From an uncultured Eubacterium sp. (GTDB lineage: Bacteria; Bacillota; Clostridia; Lachnospirales; Lachnospiraceae): 64,000 bases of DNA. The notes beneath the pieces are model-generated. The model saw nothing but the letters and a program-made list of their open reading frames with translations, did not search any database and had not been told where the DNA came from. The stretch spans positions 32,751-96,750 of the forward strand of contig CAMWXD010000008.1 in NCBI GenBank assembly GCA_947178105.1, read 5' to 3'. The translations under genes were made by a program, and so were the position numbers. Positions 26,831 to 35,968 of this stretch are shown here, piece after piece (positions within the stretch are counted from its first letter, which is position 1; every line of letters starts with the position of its first letter).

Positions 26831-29800
26831 TCACCAAAACTGAAGCTGATAGATGCCGGCAACGCGTTTCTCTATCCGCCTGATCAACTGTTCCTTTTCC
26901 TGTTCTATGACTTCTTTGTCTGCAATGCTAATGCCTGGCTTTAATTCCTCGTTCAGCTCATAGATCCTTTTCGTATACGAGACAACCGCATTGTACGCGG
27001 CAGCCTGTTCTGGCTGCTCAAAGTCCAGCTCTAAAAACGGGGTCTGCTTTAGCAAATATGTGCCCCGCGCCGTAAACCCGCCCTCAAAATCACTTCCCAT
27101 CGTACGCAGCAGCTTTTCCGTATAAGGATGCGCAAGCCACGCCTGAATATACGCCAGGTCATATTTGCATCCTGCCGGTGCCGCGACTGCACAATACCCT
27201 GCCGTACCGCCGGAAGCAATCAGCATATCCTGCGCATCAAACGCATACATCGGCTGTTTGCTCAGCACGCGCACAATCAGCTTCGGCGTGTCTACAAACG
27301 CGGTCAGCGCCTGCGTCCTGCCATACTGATACCAGTTTTCCTTCGTCGCATTTTTAATATCCCGCCCTACGCCGTTGTTCAGGCACTTCGGAACGAGCAG
27401 CTCATAGCAGTCCGTCAGATACCGCATCGTTCCTGGATATTCCTGCTTCATTGTCGACAGGCAAATCAGCTCCCCGTCTTTTGTATAGGGAAAAATAATA
27501 CGCTTATCCGTATGCAGCGGCGAATATGTCTGCATCCCTTTTTCATCGGCTTTTGTCGGTTTAAAATACGGCTTTAAAATACTCTTTTCAATCTCGTAGC
27601 GTGCGCCGAACCTGGAAATGGTTACATGCGTGCGCGTTTCATCCAAAACCTCGCTCTGTGCAAACCAGTAAACCGGCTTCGGGCGCTCTGCGCTCGTCTG
27701 GATCCCATTAAAAATATCCGCCACGTCCCCCAACGGCACCGCATATGCCTCCATCCGCCGGATCATTTTCATAAACGCAATATCGGTAGACAGCCGCCAT
27801 GGGTCGCCTCCCAGCTCCGCGTTTTGCATATCGATATTCGGCTGCTTGTCTCCCGTCCACAGCTTGGCAAGGGACGTTACGTTTGTATATTTCATCTTCG
27901 TGCTGATTTCATTTTTACATACGATAATCGCACTGTAAATCGTCTTGTCCGGAAACAACTGCAAATCCCCAAAATCATCCAGCTTCCTGATCTTAGGCGC
28001 CAGCAGCAGCCGCAGCTTTAGCCCCGCGTCAATTTTGTAAAATTTATTCGGCACAATATAACATAGCGTCCCGTCCTCCCTGAGCAACTGCATCGCCTGC
28101 TCGATAAACAGAAAATATTTGTCAAACTGCTTGTATGCCGTCTTGTACTTCTCTTTATAAAGTGCAAACTCCGTCCCCGTTTCCAGCGTATGCATGTCTT
28201 CTGTGCGCACATACGGCGGGTTTCCCAAAATCACGTCAAATCCCGCGTTTTTTCGCATTTTCGCACTGTAGCCCGCGTCCGCCCGCCCGCCTGCGCCGTA
28301 TCCTATGTCTGTTTCCATTTCCACGCCTGCGCTGTCCTGCCAGAATACTTCCCATGCAAACGGGCGGACTTTTTTCAGCAGCTTTAGCGTGCAGTCCTCG
28401 TCTTTTAAGTCATCCCTCGCAACGAGCGCATTGCCGTTGCGGATCGTTGCGCTTAAGTCGGGCAGGAGCGGATTCCATTCATAGATCGATGCCGTTGTCT
28501 CGTCCTCCATCAGCTTGATCAGCAGCGAAAACCTGCTGACCCACACTGCATGGATGTCCAGGTCAACCCCATAAATACAGTTCGTCAAAATTGCCCGCTT
28601 ATCCGCCAGCGGCAGCTTTTTCCTGCCGTTTTCCATCTCCAGCAGTACCTCCGGCTGATGCGCCAAATACCATTCCACACAATAATCGACCAGGTATTGA
28701 TAAGCTTCCTCCAAAAAAACACCCGAACCGCAGGCAATGTCAGCGACCCGCAGGGCACAGATCTCTTTTGGCGTCTTTCCGATACAATACGGCTCCAGCG
28801 CCTCTTTTACCATATACTTCACAATCTCTGTCGGCGTAGAGACGACAGAGCGGTATTTGTATGCGCCCTTTGCCGAAAGCACGACTCTCCCGTTTTCCAG
28901 AATCAGGCATTCGGTCAAAAACGCTTCGTAAATCTTTCCTAAAATGCCCGGCTCTATCATATGAAACAAATACGGCGCCTGCGGATAATACAGGGATAAG
29001 ATCATCGAAAAAATAATCTCCGGGTCTAAGTCGGAGACGATCGTATCTCCGGCAAAAATTTTAGAATCATACCGCTTATCCGCTTCTTTAAATACTTTTA
29101 AAAGCATCGATTGCAGCTCCTGTTTATCCGCTGCCGTCTCCTTTAGGCTCTTATACAGCGGAAGGTTACGGTCTTCGCAAATACGCAGAAAGATCATCTG
29201 GTTCATAAATTCCTGCACGACATCGTTCAGCAAGTCCATATCCCGGTATTTTGCCGATTTTTGATACAAATCCCTGCCGATCATAAGCCGCCATGCGTTC
29301 ATCTGCTCCAAAAAGACCTCGTCGATCTGTGCGGCATAGCGGCTGCTGCTTTGAAACTCTCCGTTTACAAAAGTATCAAAAGCGCCTGTATACACGCTTT
29401 CTCTGGACAGCAGCGCATAGATCTGGGCATACTTTTCCACATACTCCGTATAATGGTAACACCGATACAGCGACACCATTGGCGTATCCCCTTCCTTTGG
29501 CCTGTTCGTCGTATCGTAAATCATCAGATATTCAAAATTGGTCAGTACCGAAAGCTTATGCCCTGCATTCCAGCCATAGCTGCGCGCCTGCCTTGCCGGA
29601 GCAGCCTCCAGGCGGATCTCAACCGCAGGCTTTTTCGCCTCTACAAACAGTTTGGATACCCCGCTTAATGTCAGCGTGTAGTCCGGCCGTTCCTTCTGGC
29701 TGGAAAACTTTTCTACGACGACTTCCTTATACTGCGGCGCAGCTCCCTGCTTATTATGTACATCCCAGCCAAAACATTCCAGCAGCGGGCTGATAAACTC

Positions 29801-29899
29801 ATCCCGGCAATCCTGCTCATTGTATTCTTTTGCATTTTTATAGGTGCCCGCGTTCCGCTCGAACTGACGAACCAGCCTTTGCAAGTCTTGTATATACAT
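26831..29899 (-). CDS. Eco57I-like type IIG restriction-methyltransferase
   Basis: A 1022-residue single-chain enzyme that would both cut and methylate DNA. The N-terminal PD-(D/E)XK nuclease has PDYTL (D73) and FVEAKK (E87, K89). A helical connector follows. Then comes the methyltransferase domain, with motif I VADIACGSGVFLEEA (about 386-400) and NPPYVRTED (about 556), and a C-terminal recognition domain. Length and architecture match RM.Eco57I. It is the first gene of a two-gene operon with the separate methyltransferase. The recognition sequence cannot be read from the protein. All visible catalytic motifs are intact, so the system is probably active. Confidence 0.88.
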   Translation of the reverse strand: MYIQDLQRLVRQFERNAGTYKNAKEYNEQDCRDEFISPLLECFGWDVHNKQGAAPQYKEVVVEKFSSQKERPDYTLTLSGVSKLFVEAKKPAVEIRLEAAPARQARSYGWNAGHKLSVLTNFEYLMIYDTTNRPKEGDTPMVSLYRCYHYTEYVEKYAQIYALLSRESVYTGAFDTFVNGEFQSSSRYAAQIDEVFLEQMNAWRLMIGRDLYQKSAKYRDMDLLNDVVQEFMNQMIFLRICEDRNLPLYKSLKETAADKQELQSMLLKVFKEADKRYDSKIFAGDTIVSDLDPEIIFSMILSLYYPQAPYLFHMIEPGILGKIYEAFLTECLILENGRVVLSAKGAYKYRSVVSTPTEIVKYMVKEALEPYCIGKTPKEICALRVADIACGSGVFLEEAYQYLVDYCVEWYLAHQPEVLLEMENGRKKLPLADKRAILTNCIYGVDLDIHAVWVSRFSLLIKLMEDETTASIYEWNPLLPDLSATIRNGNALVARDDLKDEDCTLKLLKKVRPFAWEVFWQDSAGVEMETDIGYGAGGRADAGYSAKMRKNAGFDVILGNPPYVRTEDMHTLETGTEFALYKEKYKTAYKQFDKYFLFIEQAMQLLREDGTLCYIVPNKFYKIDAGLKLRLLLAPKIRKLDDFGDLQLFPDKTIYSAIIVCKNEISTKMKYTNVTSLAKLWTGDKQPNIDMQNAELGGDPWRLSTDIAFMKMIRRMEAYAVPLGDVADIFNGIQTSAERPKPVYWFAQSEVLDETRTHVTISRFGARYEIEKSILKPYFKPTKADEKGMQTYSPLHTDKRIIFPYTKDGELICLSTMKQEYPGTMRYLTDCYELLVPKCLNNGVGRDIKNATKENWYQYGRTQALTAFVDTPKLIVRVLSKQPMYAFDAQDMLIASGGTAGYCAVAAPAGCKYDLAYIQAWLAHPYTEKLLRTMGSDFEGGFTARGTYLLKQTPFLELDFEQPEQAAAYNAVVSYTKRIYELNEELKPGISIADKEVIEQEKEQLIRRIEKRVAGIYQLQFW

Positions 29900-29935
29900 C
29901 GCAATCCCTCATACAACCACCATAAAAGGTAAAAC

Positions 29936-29966
29936 GGCTATCTCCTACGTCCAATAGGGGATAGCC
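29936..29966 (-). terminator. Terminator after the lactonase gene
   Basis: A 12-bp stem with one mismatch (29936-29947 with 29955-29966) and a 7-base loop, followed on the minus strand by GTTTTACCTTTTA. It ends the long operon running from ireB and separates it from the R-M genes. Confidence 0.75.
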
Positions 29967-29997
29967 TAAATAAATGAAAATATAATACGCAGCTCTT

Positions 29998-31065
29998 TTA
30001 CGCTTTTCCGCTCAGCTTATGAATATATACGCAGTTCGGTGTCTCCACTTCCACCGGCTTCCCATGCATCAGGAAATATTTCCCATCGTAATTCATAGAA
30101 AAAATGCCGATGGAATTGTTGTCATGATTTAAGCACATAAAATGCTTTCCGTCTGGAAATACTGCGATTGCTTTTGGGAATTCCCCACCGATCCGGTTGT
30201 TGCATACAAGCGACAGCATCCCGGTCTCTTTATCTACTGCAAAGACAAGCACCGAGTTGATGCCTGCGTCCGTACAGAACAAATAGTTGCCGTCCGGCGA
30301 AAATTCCATCGTCGTCGCACTGCATATTTCATCCTCAGAAGGGTCTTCGGTAGAAATCGTCTGGAGCTTTTCGAACTCCGGGTTGCCGCTGTTTGAAACA
30401 TAGTAGCGGTATACATTCACTACGTTGGAAAGCTCGCACAATACATAGGCAAACTTGCCGTCCTTGCTAAAGCGCATTGCACGCGGCGCAGAATCCAGCG
30501 GGCACCTTAAAATGTCGTGATGGATAAGCTGTCCTCCTTCATAATCCAGCCTGTAGATCTTTACATGGTCAAGGCCTCCGTCTACCGCACACAAAAACTT
30601 CTGATCCGGCGTTACCTTGACGCAGTGCACATGCGGCCTGGAATTGCGCTCTGCAATGCAGCGCCCCATCCCCTTGTGAAACACGCCGTCGGCAATGCCC
30701 GCGATGGAACCGTCTTTATTTAAGCGCATCATCGATACCCTTGCATCATGGTAGCCTGCCACAAACAAATATTTGTCTTCCCGGTCCAGCTCCAGATAGC
30801 AGCCCCTCATGCCGCCGATCCATTCTTTGTTGATCTTTTCCAGATCTCCGTCTTCCAAAATATGGAATGCCTCTACCCCTTCATCTGCAATCGAATATAA
30901 AATATTTCCGCTGTGTGAAATAATTACATCAGATGAATTGCTGATCGGCACCATCTTGCGTTCCTCGATCTGTCCATTTTCCACATCCACATCATAAATG
31001 TGGATGCCCAGGCTGTTTTCATGTGTGTAAGTACCTACATATGCTACATATTTATCCTTTCCCAT
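29998..31065 (-). CDS. Lactonase-family beta-propeller (6-phosphogluconolactonase type)
   Basis: A 355-residue seven-bladed propeller of the YbhE/Pgl lactonase family. The opening VAYVGTYTHENSLGIHIYDVD is typical, as are HVHCVKVTPDQKFLCAVDGGLDHVKIY and PRAMRFSKDGKFAYVLCELSNVVNVY in the middle. FPKAIAVFPDGKHFMCLNHDNNSIGIF comes near the end. Family members hydrolyse 6-phosphogluconolactone, but several have other or unknown substrates. It starts 2 bp after the U32 gene stop and is the last gene of the operon. No pentose-phosphate genes are near, so the substrate stays open. Confidence 0.85.
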   Translation of the reverse strand: MGKDKYVAYVGTYTHENSLGIHIYDVDVENGQIEERKMVPISNSSDVIISHSGNILYSIADEGVEAFHILEDGDLEKINKEWIGGMRGCYLELDREDKYLFVAGYHDARVSMMRLNKDGSIAGIADGVFHKGMGRCIAERNSRPHVHCVKVTPDQKFLCAVDGGLDHVKIYRLDYEGGQLIHHDILRCPLDSAPRAMRFSKDGKFAYVLCELSNVVNVYRYYVSNSGNPEFEKLQTISTEDPSEDEICSATTMEFSPDGNYLFCTDAGINSVLVFAVDKETGMLSLVCNNRIGGEFPKAIAVFPDGKHFMCLNHDNNSIGIFSMNYDGKYFLMHGKPVEVETPNCVYIHKLSGKA

Positions 31066-31067
31066 TG

Positions 31068-32315
31068 TCAGTCCTCCTCTTTTCTGCGCAAAATATCATA
31101 CGGCTCTATGCCGCCGCCCGGTTCTTTTTCGTATTCCAGTTTCAAATACAGCGCCTGCTTTGGATGCGGCGCAGATTCCATCGGCGTCCCTTCCTCATCC
31201 AAAATCTCCAGAACCTTTACCTGTACATTCCGCCCGTCCGGCTTGATCGCTTCGATCTGATCTCCAACGGAAAACTTGTTCCGCTGTTCGATGCGGTAAT
31301 ATCCGCCAGCATTGCATGTCTCAACCATACCAAGGTATGTATAGTTTTTTACATAATCGTTGCTGTCATACACCTGCGCTTCTTCCGACGGCTTTCCATA
31401 AAAAAATCCTGTGGTAAACTGCCGGAATGTCCCGCTGGCAATCTGTTCCCTGTACCAGGGCAGATTTTTTTCATATAATGCCGCAGACTCCAGGTAATCA
31501 TCGATCGCCCTGCGGTAAGTCCTTGCCGCAGTTGCGATATATAATGCCGTTTTCATACGGCCTTCGATTTTAAAGCTGTCAATGCCTGCCCTGATCAAAT
31601 CGGGGATATGCTCAACCATACAAAGGTCTTTGGAATTAAAAATATAAGTTCCCCGCTCATTTTCATAAACAGGCAGATATTCACCCGGCCTTTTTTCTTC
31701 CACGACCGCATACTGCCAGCGGCATGGATGGGTACAGGCGCCCTGGTTGGCGTCCCTGCCGGTAAAATAGTTGCTCAAAAGGCACCTGCCGGAATAAGAG
31801 ATGCACATTGCCCCATGGACAAAAGCTTCGATTTCCAGCTCTTTTGGAATATGCGCGCGCATTTCTCCAATTTCTGCAAGCGACAGCTCCCTGGCGCAGA
31901 CCACACGCTTTGCACCCAGCCTATGCCAGAACAGGAACGACTCATAATTTGTAGTATTTGCCTGTGTGCTGATATGCAGCTCGATCTGCGGGCATACCTC
32001 TTTTGCGATTGCAAAGACGCCCGGATCCGATATAATCAGCGCATCCGGCCGGATCCGCCCCATCTTTGCAAAATACTCCCGCACGCCTGCAAGGTCGCCG
32101 TTATGCGCAAAAATATTCGCAGTCACATACACCTTTGCATGATGTGCATGTGCAAACGCGATTCCCTGCGCCATTTCTTCCAATGTAAAATTTTTTGCTT
32201 TGGCACGCAGCCCAAACGATTCCCCGCCGATATATACGGCATCCGCGCCGTAAATAACCGCAATCTTTAACAGTTCCAGGCTGCCTGCCGGAACCAGCAA
32301 TTCCGGACGTCCCAT
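31068..32315 (-). CDS. trhP: U32-family protein, probable tRNA U34 hydroxylase TrhP
   Basis: A 415-residue U32 family member with the signature EAFVHGAMCISYSGRCLLS (about residues 157-175), which carries cysteines for an Fe-S site, and further cysteines in ACTHPCRW. U32 proteins of this type are now known as TrhP, which use prephenate for 5-hydroxylation of wobble uridine in tRNA, rather than as collagenases. The next gene upstream encodes TrmR, which methylates the hydroxyl group, so the two would act in sequence. The order ireB-ruvX-DUF1292-mltG-trmR-U32 is conserved with Bacillus (yrz/yrr genes). Confidence 0.85.
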   Translation of the reverse strand: MGRPELLVPAGSLELLKIAVIYGADAVYIGGESFGLRAKAKNFTLEEMAQGIAFAHAHHAKVYVTANIFAHNGDLAGVREYFAKMGRIRPDALIISDPGVFAIAKEVCPQIELHISTQANTTNYESFLFWHRLGAKRVVCARELSLAEIGEMRAHIPKELEIEAFVHGAMCISYSGRCLLSNYFTGRDANQGACTHPCRWQYAVVEEKRPGEYLPVYENERGTYIFNSKDLCMVEHIPDLIRAGIDSFKIEGRMKTALYIATAARTYRRAIDDYLESAALYEKNLPWYREQIASGTFRQFTTGFFYGKPSEEAQVYDSNDYVKNYTYLGMVETCNAGGYYRIEQRNKFSVGDQIEAIKPDGRNVQVKVLEILDEEGTPMESAPHPKQALYLKLEYEKEPGGGIEPYDILRRKEED

Positions 32316-32390
32316 TTCCCGCCTGACCTCCCAGAGTTTCTTTTTTGTTGCTAAACAGTTCTTTTCCTGCGCCGCACAGCGCTTTTGCTT

Positions 32391-33059
32391 TTACTGCTGC
32401 TTTTTACAATCTGCCGCGCCTTTTTTGCTGCTGACCGTAATGCCGTCGCCTACAGGCAGCACAGCCGTTACGAGCTGTTCATGATGCGTCAGCTCATACA
32501 GATAACTGCGCATCCGCCTGTGGATCGTACGGTTGCGCCGGATCACTGCGTATCTGGATTCAATAATATCCCCATCCTGCAAAATATTATCCGAAATCAG
32601 CATTCCGCCGTCCTCTAACAGCCTGAGCACATGCGGCAGAAAATGAATATACTGCCCCTTCGCCGCATCCATAAAAATCATATCGTACGGCCCGGCAAGG
32701 CATTGCAGCACCTTTGCCGCATCCCCTTCGATCAGCTCGATCTCCTGTTCCATCCCTGCCCGCCGGAAATTCTCACGAGCAATCGGTATGCGTTTGTCAT
32801 AGTTTTCAATCGTCGTAATTTTGCATTCCGCCGGGTTGTAGGTTTTCATCAGGATTGCCGAAAAACCGACTGCCGTACCGACCTCTAAAATACGTGCCGG
32901 CCTCTTTAACGCCAGAAAAAGCTTCAGGCATGCCTGTGTCTCTTTACGGATGACGGGCACGTCCGTACGGAGCGCTTCTGCTTCGATCTCGTCTAACAAT
33001 GCTGTATTTCCGCTGTTTAACGCATTGATATAGGTTACGAATCTTTCGTCTACAATCAT
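32391..33059 (-). CDS. trmR: tRNA 5-hydroxyuridine methyltransferase TrmR
   Basis: Class I O-methyltransferase, 222 residues, of the catechol-O-methyltransferase-like branch. The AdoMet motif is ILEVGTAVGFSAILM (about 57-71), with acidic ligand IENYDK, and metal/substrate residues in MIFMDAAKGQY and LISDNILQDG. Bacillus TrmR (YrrM) turns ho5U34 into mo5U34 in tRNAs. The neighbouring U32 gene would supply ho5U. It overlaps the MltG-like gene by 4 bp (ATGA), indicating coupled translation. Confidence 0.9.
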   Translation of the reverse strand: MIVDERFVTYINALNSGNTALLDEIEAEALRTDVPVIRKETQACLKLFLALKRPARILEVGTAVGFSAILMKTYNPAECKITTIENYDKRIPIARENFRRAGMEQEIELIEGDAAKVLQCLAGPYDMIFMDAAKGQYIHFLPHVLRLLEDGGMLISDNILQDGDIIESRYAVIRRNRTIHRRMRSYLYELTHHEQLVTAVLPVGDGITVSSKKGAADCKKQQ

Positions 33060-33487
33060 TGTGAATCTTCCTGCTTCGTCTTTTTGGTATCCTCAGTATC
33101 CTCGGCCTCTCCGGCCTCCTCTGATTCCTCCTGGCTCATCGTCTGCATCATCTCATCCGCCGTCATGGACGTGTTCAGTGTATATTGGCCTGCCGCCAGC
33201 TTCCCGCCGTACCCGGACAATTTTAACTGGATGATAAACAGCCATTTGTCCCGGATCAGCCCTTTTTCTTCCAGTAATTGCGCGATATCCGAATCGCTCA
33301 TCGAGCTTTTGATACGCACAAGCCTGTCTTTTCCTTCGCCTGATGCAACCGGCGGTTCCGCAAATATACGGTAACCGTAGTCATAGGAGCGGATTCCAAG
33401 CTCATACAGCCCGTACACGACCACAACGAAAAACAGTATCGTGAAGCTGATGCTCACAAGCCGCATTACAATCTTAGTGGCACTCAT
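33056..33487 (-). CDS. MltG-like protein lacking the catalytic domain
   Basis: A 143-residue protein with one N-terminal transmembrane helix (about 10-30). It then has the LysM-like subdomain of endolytic transglycosylase MltG (VRIKSSMSDSDIAQLLEEKGLIRDKWLFIIQLKLSGYGGKLAAGQYTLNTSMTADEMMQTM) and an acidic tail. Full MltG is about 350 residues and carries its catalytic glutamate in a domain absent here. The position in the ireB-trmR block is exactly where Bacillus has yrrL (mltG). It may be a non-catalytic partner of a full MltG elsewhere. The ATG at 33487 has AAGGG upstream. Confidence 0.8.
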   Translation of the reverse strand: MSATKIVMRLVSISFTILFFVVVVYGLYELGIRSYDYGYRIFAEPPVASGEGKDRLVRIKSSMSDSDIAQLLEEKGLIRDKWLFIIQLKLSGYGGKLAAGQYTLNTSMTADEMMQTMSQEESEEAGEAEDTEDTKKTKQEDSQ

Positions 33488-33550
33488 GATAGGCAACCCT
33501 TCTTTGTCGTTACATTTTATGCATCCTGCTTTTCATGCCTGTTATGCTTG

Positions 33551-33898
33551 TTATGAATCAATCGAAAACCCAAGGTCAAAATCCATATTCTGCACAAGCT
33601 CCCAGTTGATCCGCTGGAACAGCCGGCATATTCCAAGCTCCGCGCTCAGGTATTCATTGACAAGCGGGTCTTTGCGGAACTCAATCCCTTCCCGCTCCAA
33701 CTGATCGGCCTGGTCATACAGCTTTTTTTCTTCCGTAAGGTTTTGCACTTCATAATTTTTCTTGCGGAACGCATGGATCTGCTGCTCAAGCTGCGGCTGT
33801 TCATGCACCTTGGCACGGATCGCCTGATACCGCTTATACTCTTCGCCTTCCCAGATTGCCTGGATCAATCCTTCTAACGCTTCATTTATCTGATTCAT
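33551..33898 (-). CDS. YlbF/YmcA-family protein
   Basis: A 115-residue, all-helical Com_YlbF family protein: ALEGLIQAIWEGEEYKRYQAIRAKVHEQPQLEQQIHAFRKKNYEVQ followed by KDPLVNEYLSAELGICRLFQRIN. In Bacillus, YlbF, YmcA and YaaT form a complex that modulates RNase Y and mRNA maturation and supports competence, biofilm and sporulation. Its position 25 bp after the RNase J gene fits a role in RNA turnover. Which of the YlbF/YmcA paralogues it represents cannot be said. Confidence 0.85.
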   Translation of the reverse strand: MNQINEALEGLIQAIWEGEEYKRYQAIRAKVHEQPQLEQQIHAFRKKNYEVQNLTEEKKLYDQADQLEREGIEFRKDPLVNEYLSAELGICRLFQRINWELVQNMDFDLGFSIDS

Positions 33899-33923
33899 AA
33901 TCTAGCCCCTACTCCTTCGCACT

Positions 33924-35579
33924 TCACACTTCCATAATAATTGGAATAATCATCGGCCTGCGCTTCATCTCTTTCCAGACAAAGTCGCCAAGGGCATCCT
34001 TAATCTCTGTCTTAATCCTGCCCCAGTCGGTAATATGCTTGTTCATACAGGTATCCATCGTGCCGTTGAGCACATGCCTTGCCTCATCCATCAGGCTTTC
34101 CGAGCCTCTGACGTAAACAAATCCCCTGGATACGATATCCGGCCCTGCAATCACCATACCAGAACCGCTTTCCAGCGTCAGCACGACAATAATAATCCCT
34201 TCTTCTCCAAGATGCTGCCGGTCTCTCAACACAATATTTCCGACATCGCCGACCCCAAGCCCGTCTACCATCACATCGCCGACATGGACTCTGCCTGTCA
34301 CCTTTGCGCTGCTGTTGTCCAGCTCCAGCACGTCGCCAGAAGAAAGGATAAAAATATTTTCCTTCGAAACGCCAAGCTCTTCTGCAATCTTTGCCTGCGC
34401 CTTTAAATGCTTGTATTCCCCATGCACCGGTATCGCATATTTCGGGTGTACCAGCGAATAGATCAGCTTGATATCCTCCACACACGCATGTCCGGACACA
34501 TGCACATCCTGAAAGATGACTTCCGCCCCCTTCATAGACAGTTCGTTGATAATTTTTGTAACCGCCTTTTCATTGCCTGGAATCGGGCTGGAGCTTAACA
34601 CAATCAAATCATTTGGCTGGATTGAGACTTTCCGGTGCATCCCGCTTGCCATCCGTGACAATGCAGCCATGGACTCTCCCTGGCTTCCGGTCGTAATCAG
34701 CACGGTCAGCTCGTCCGGATAATCTTTTAGCTGTTCTATATCGATCAGCGTATGCTCCGGGATATTGATATACCCAAGCTCTGTCGCGGTGCTGATAATA
34801 TTCACCATGCTGCGCCCTTCGATCACAACTTTGCGCCCATGGTTATAGGCACAGTTAATAATCTGCTGTACCCGATCCACATTGGATGCAAAGGTCGATA
34901 CGATAATCCGGTTATGCTTATGGTCTGTAAAAATCGTATCGAGTACTTTGCCAACTGTTTTTTCCGACATCGTAAATCCGGCGCGTTCTGCATTCGTACT
35001 GTCGCACATCAGCGCAAGCACGCCTTTTTTTCCAATCTCACCCAGACGCTGCAAATCGATCGCATCCCCGAATACCGGCGTATAATCCACCTTAAAGTCG
35101 CCTGTATGGATCACCACGCCCGCTGGGGAATAAATCGCAAGCGCCGCCGCATCCTGGATACTGTGGTTTGTTTTGATAAATTCCACGCGAAAGCAGCCGA
35201 GATTGATATGCTGCCCATATTTTACGATCTTACGCTTTACGACCCGCATCAGGTCATGCTCGCGCAGCTTGTGCTCGATAATGCCCACCGTCAGCTTCGT
35301 CGCATAGACCGGCACGTTGATCTCTTTCAGTACATACGGGATCGCACCAATATGATCCTCATGCCCATGTGTAATAAAAAATCCTTTTACTTTTTCAATA
35401 TTCTCTTTTAAATACGTAATGTCAGGGATTACGAGATCGATTCCAAGCATATCGTCCTCAGGGAATGACAATCCGCAATCCACAACAATGATACTGTCTT
35501 CATACTCAAAGGCAGTAATGTTCATTCCAATCTGTTCTAATCCGCCCAATGGAATGATCTTCAATTTTGATTCCGCCAC
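33924..35579 (-). CDS. rnj: Ribonuclease J
   Basis: Metallo-beta-lactamase/beta-CASP ribonuclease with 5' exonuclease and endonuclease activity in mRNA decay and rRNA maturation. The 551 residues hold the zinc motif HGHEDHIGAIPY (about 73-84), later metal ligands in HTGDFKVDYTP and the beta-CASP motifs DSTNAERAG and PVHGEYKHLKAQAKIAEE. The C-terminal domain is complete. It starts after GGAGAGG and lies 15 bp after the DUF1292 gene. Whether it is RNase J1 or J2 is not decided. Confidence 0.95.
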   Translation of the reverse strand: MAESKLKIIPLGGLEQIGMNITAFEYEDSIIVVDCGLSFPEDDMLGIDLVIPDITYLKENIEKVKGFFITHGHEDHIGAIPYVLKEINVPVYATKLTVGIIEHKLREHDLMRVVKRKIVKYGQHINLGCFRVEFIKTNHSIQDAAALAIYSPAGVVIHTGDFKVDYTPVFGDAIDLQRLGEIGKKGVLALMCDSTNAERAGFTMSEKTVGKVLDTIFTDHKHNRIIVSTFASNVDRVQQIINCAYNHGRKVVIEGRSMVNIISTATELGYINIPEHTLIDIEQLKDYPDELTVLITTGSQGESMAALSRMASGMHRKVSIQPNDLIVLSSSPIPGNEKAVTKIINELSMKGAEVIFQDVHVSGHACVEDIKLIYSLVHPKYAIPVHGEYKHLKAQAKIAEELGVSKENIFILSSGDVLELDNSSAKVTGRVHVGDVMVDGLGVGDVGNIVLRDRQHLGEEGIIIVVLTLESGSGMVIAGPDIVSRGFVYVRGSESLMDEARHVLNGTMDTCMNKHITDWGRIKTEIKDALGDFVWKEMKRRPMIIPIIMEV

Positions 35580-35594
35580 CTGTTCCTCTCCTTT

Positions 35595-35921
35595 TTAAAC
35601 TTCAATATTCAAGTCGTCACTTAAAAGCTCCGCAAACACTTTGCCAACTGCTTCCAATTCCGTATCATCATCTACCAGCTCCAGCTCCATCGTCACTTCT
35701 TCATTATCTTCCGTATGCTCGGCAACTACTTTAAATACATATCCGTCTGAATCCTGGTTGAGCTCCTGTGTTGCAAGCAGGTATTCCGCCCCGTTCAGCC
35801 TTGTCCGCTCCAGTACAAAAAACTCAGCGAAGCCATCCTGCTCTTCATCATAAAACGAAATCTTTTCGTATCTCGGCTCTCCCATTGTCATCTGTTCTGC
35901 TTCACGTAATAAATCATCCAT
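35595..35921 (-). CDS. DUF1292 protein (YrzB-like)
   Basis: A small acidic protein, 108 residues, of the DUF1292 family: FYDEEQDGFAEFFVLERTRLNGAEYLLATQE...DGYVFKVV, then the acidic tail ending VFAELLSDDLNIEV. The gene is almost always found between ruvX (yrrK) and mltG in Firmicutes, as here. Molecular function is unknown. Confidence 0.9.
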   Translation of the reverse strand: MDDLLREAEQMTMGEPRYEKISFYDEEQDGFAEFFVLERTRLNGAEYLLATQELNQDSDGYVFKVVAEHTEDNEEVTMELELVDDDTELEAVGKVFAELLSDDLNIEV

Positions 35922-35968
35922 TTTTTTCCCTTTCTTTCTGTATGCTTTGGCAGTTTTCCCGCCTGTTC

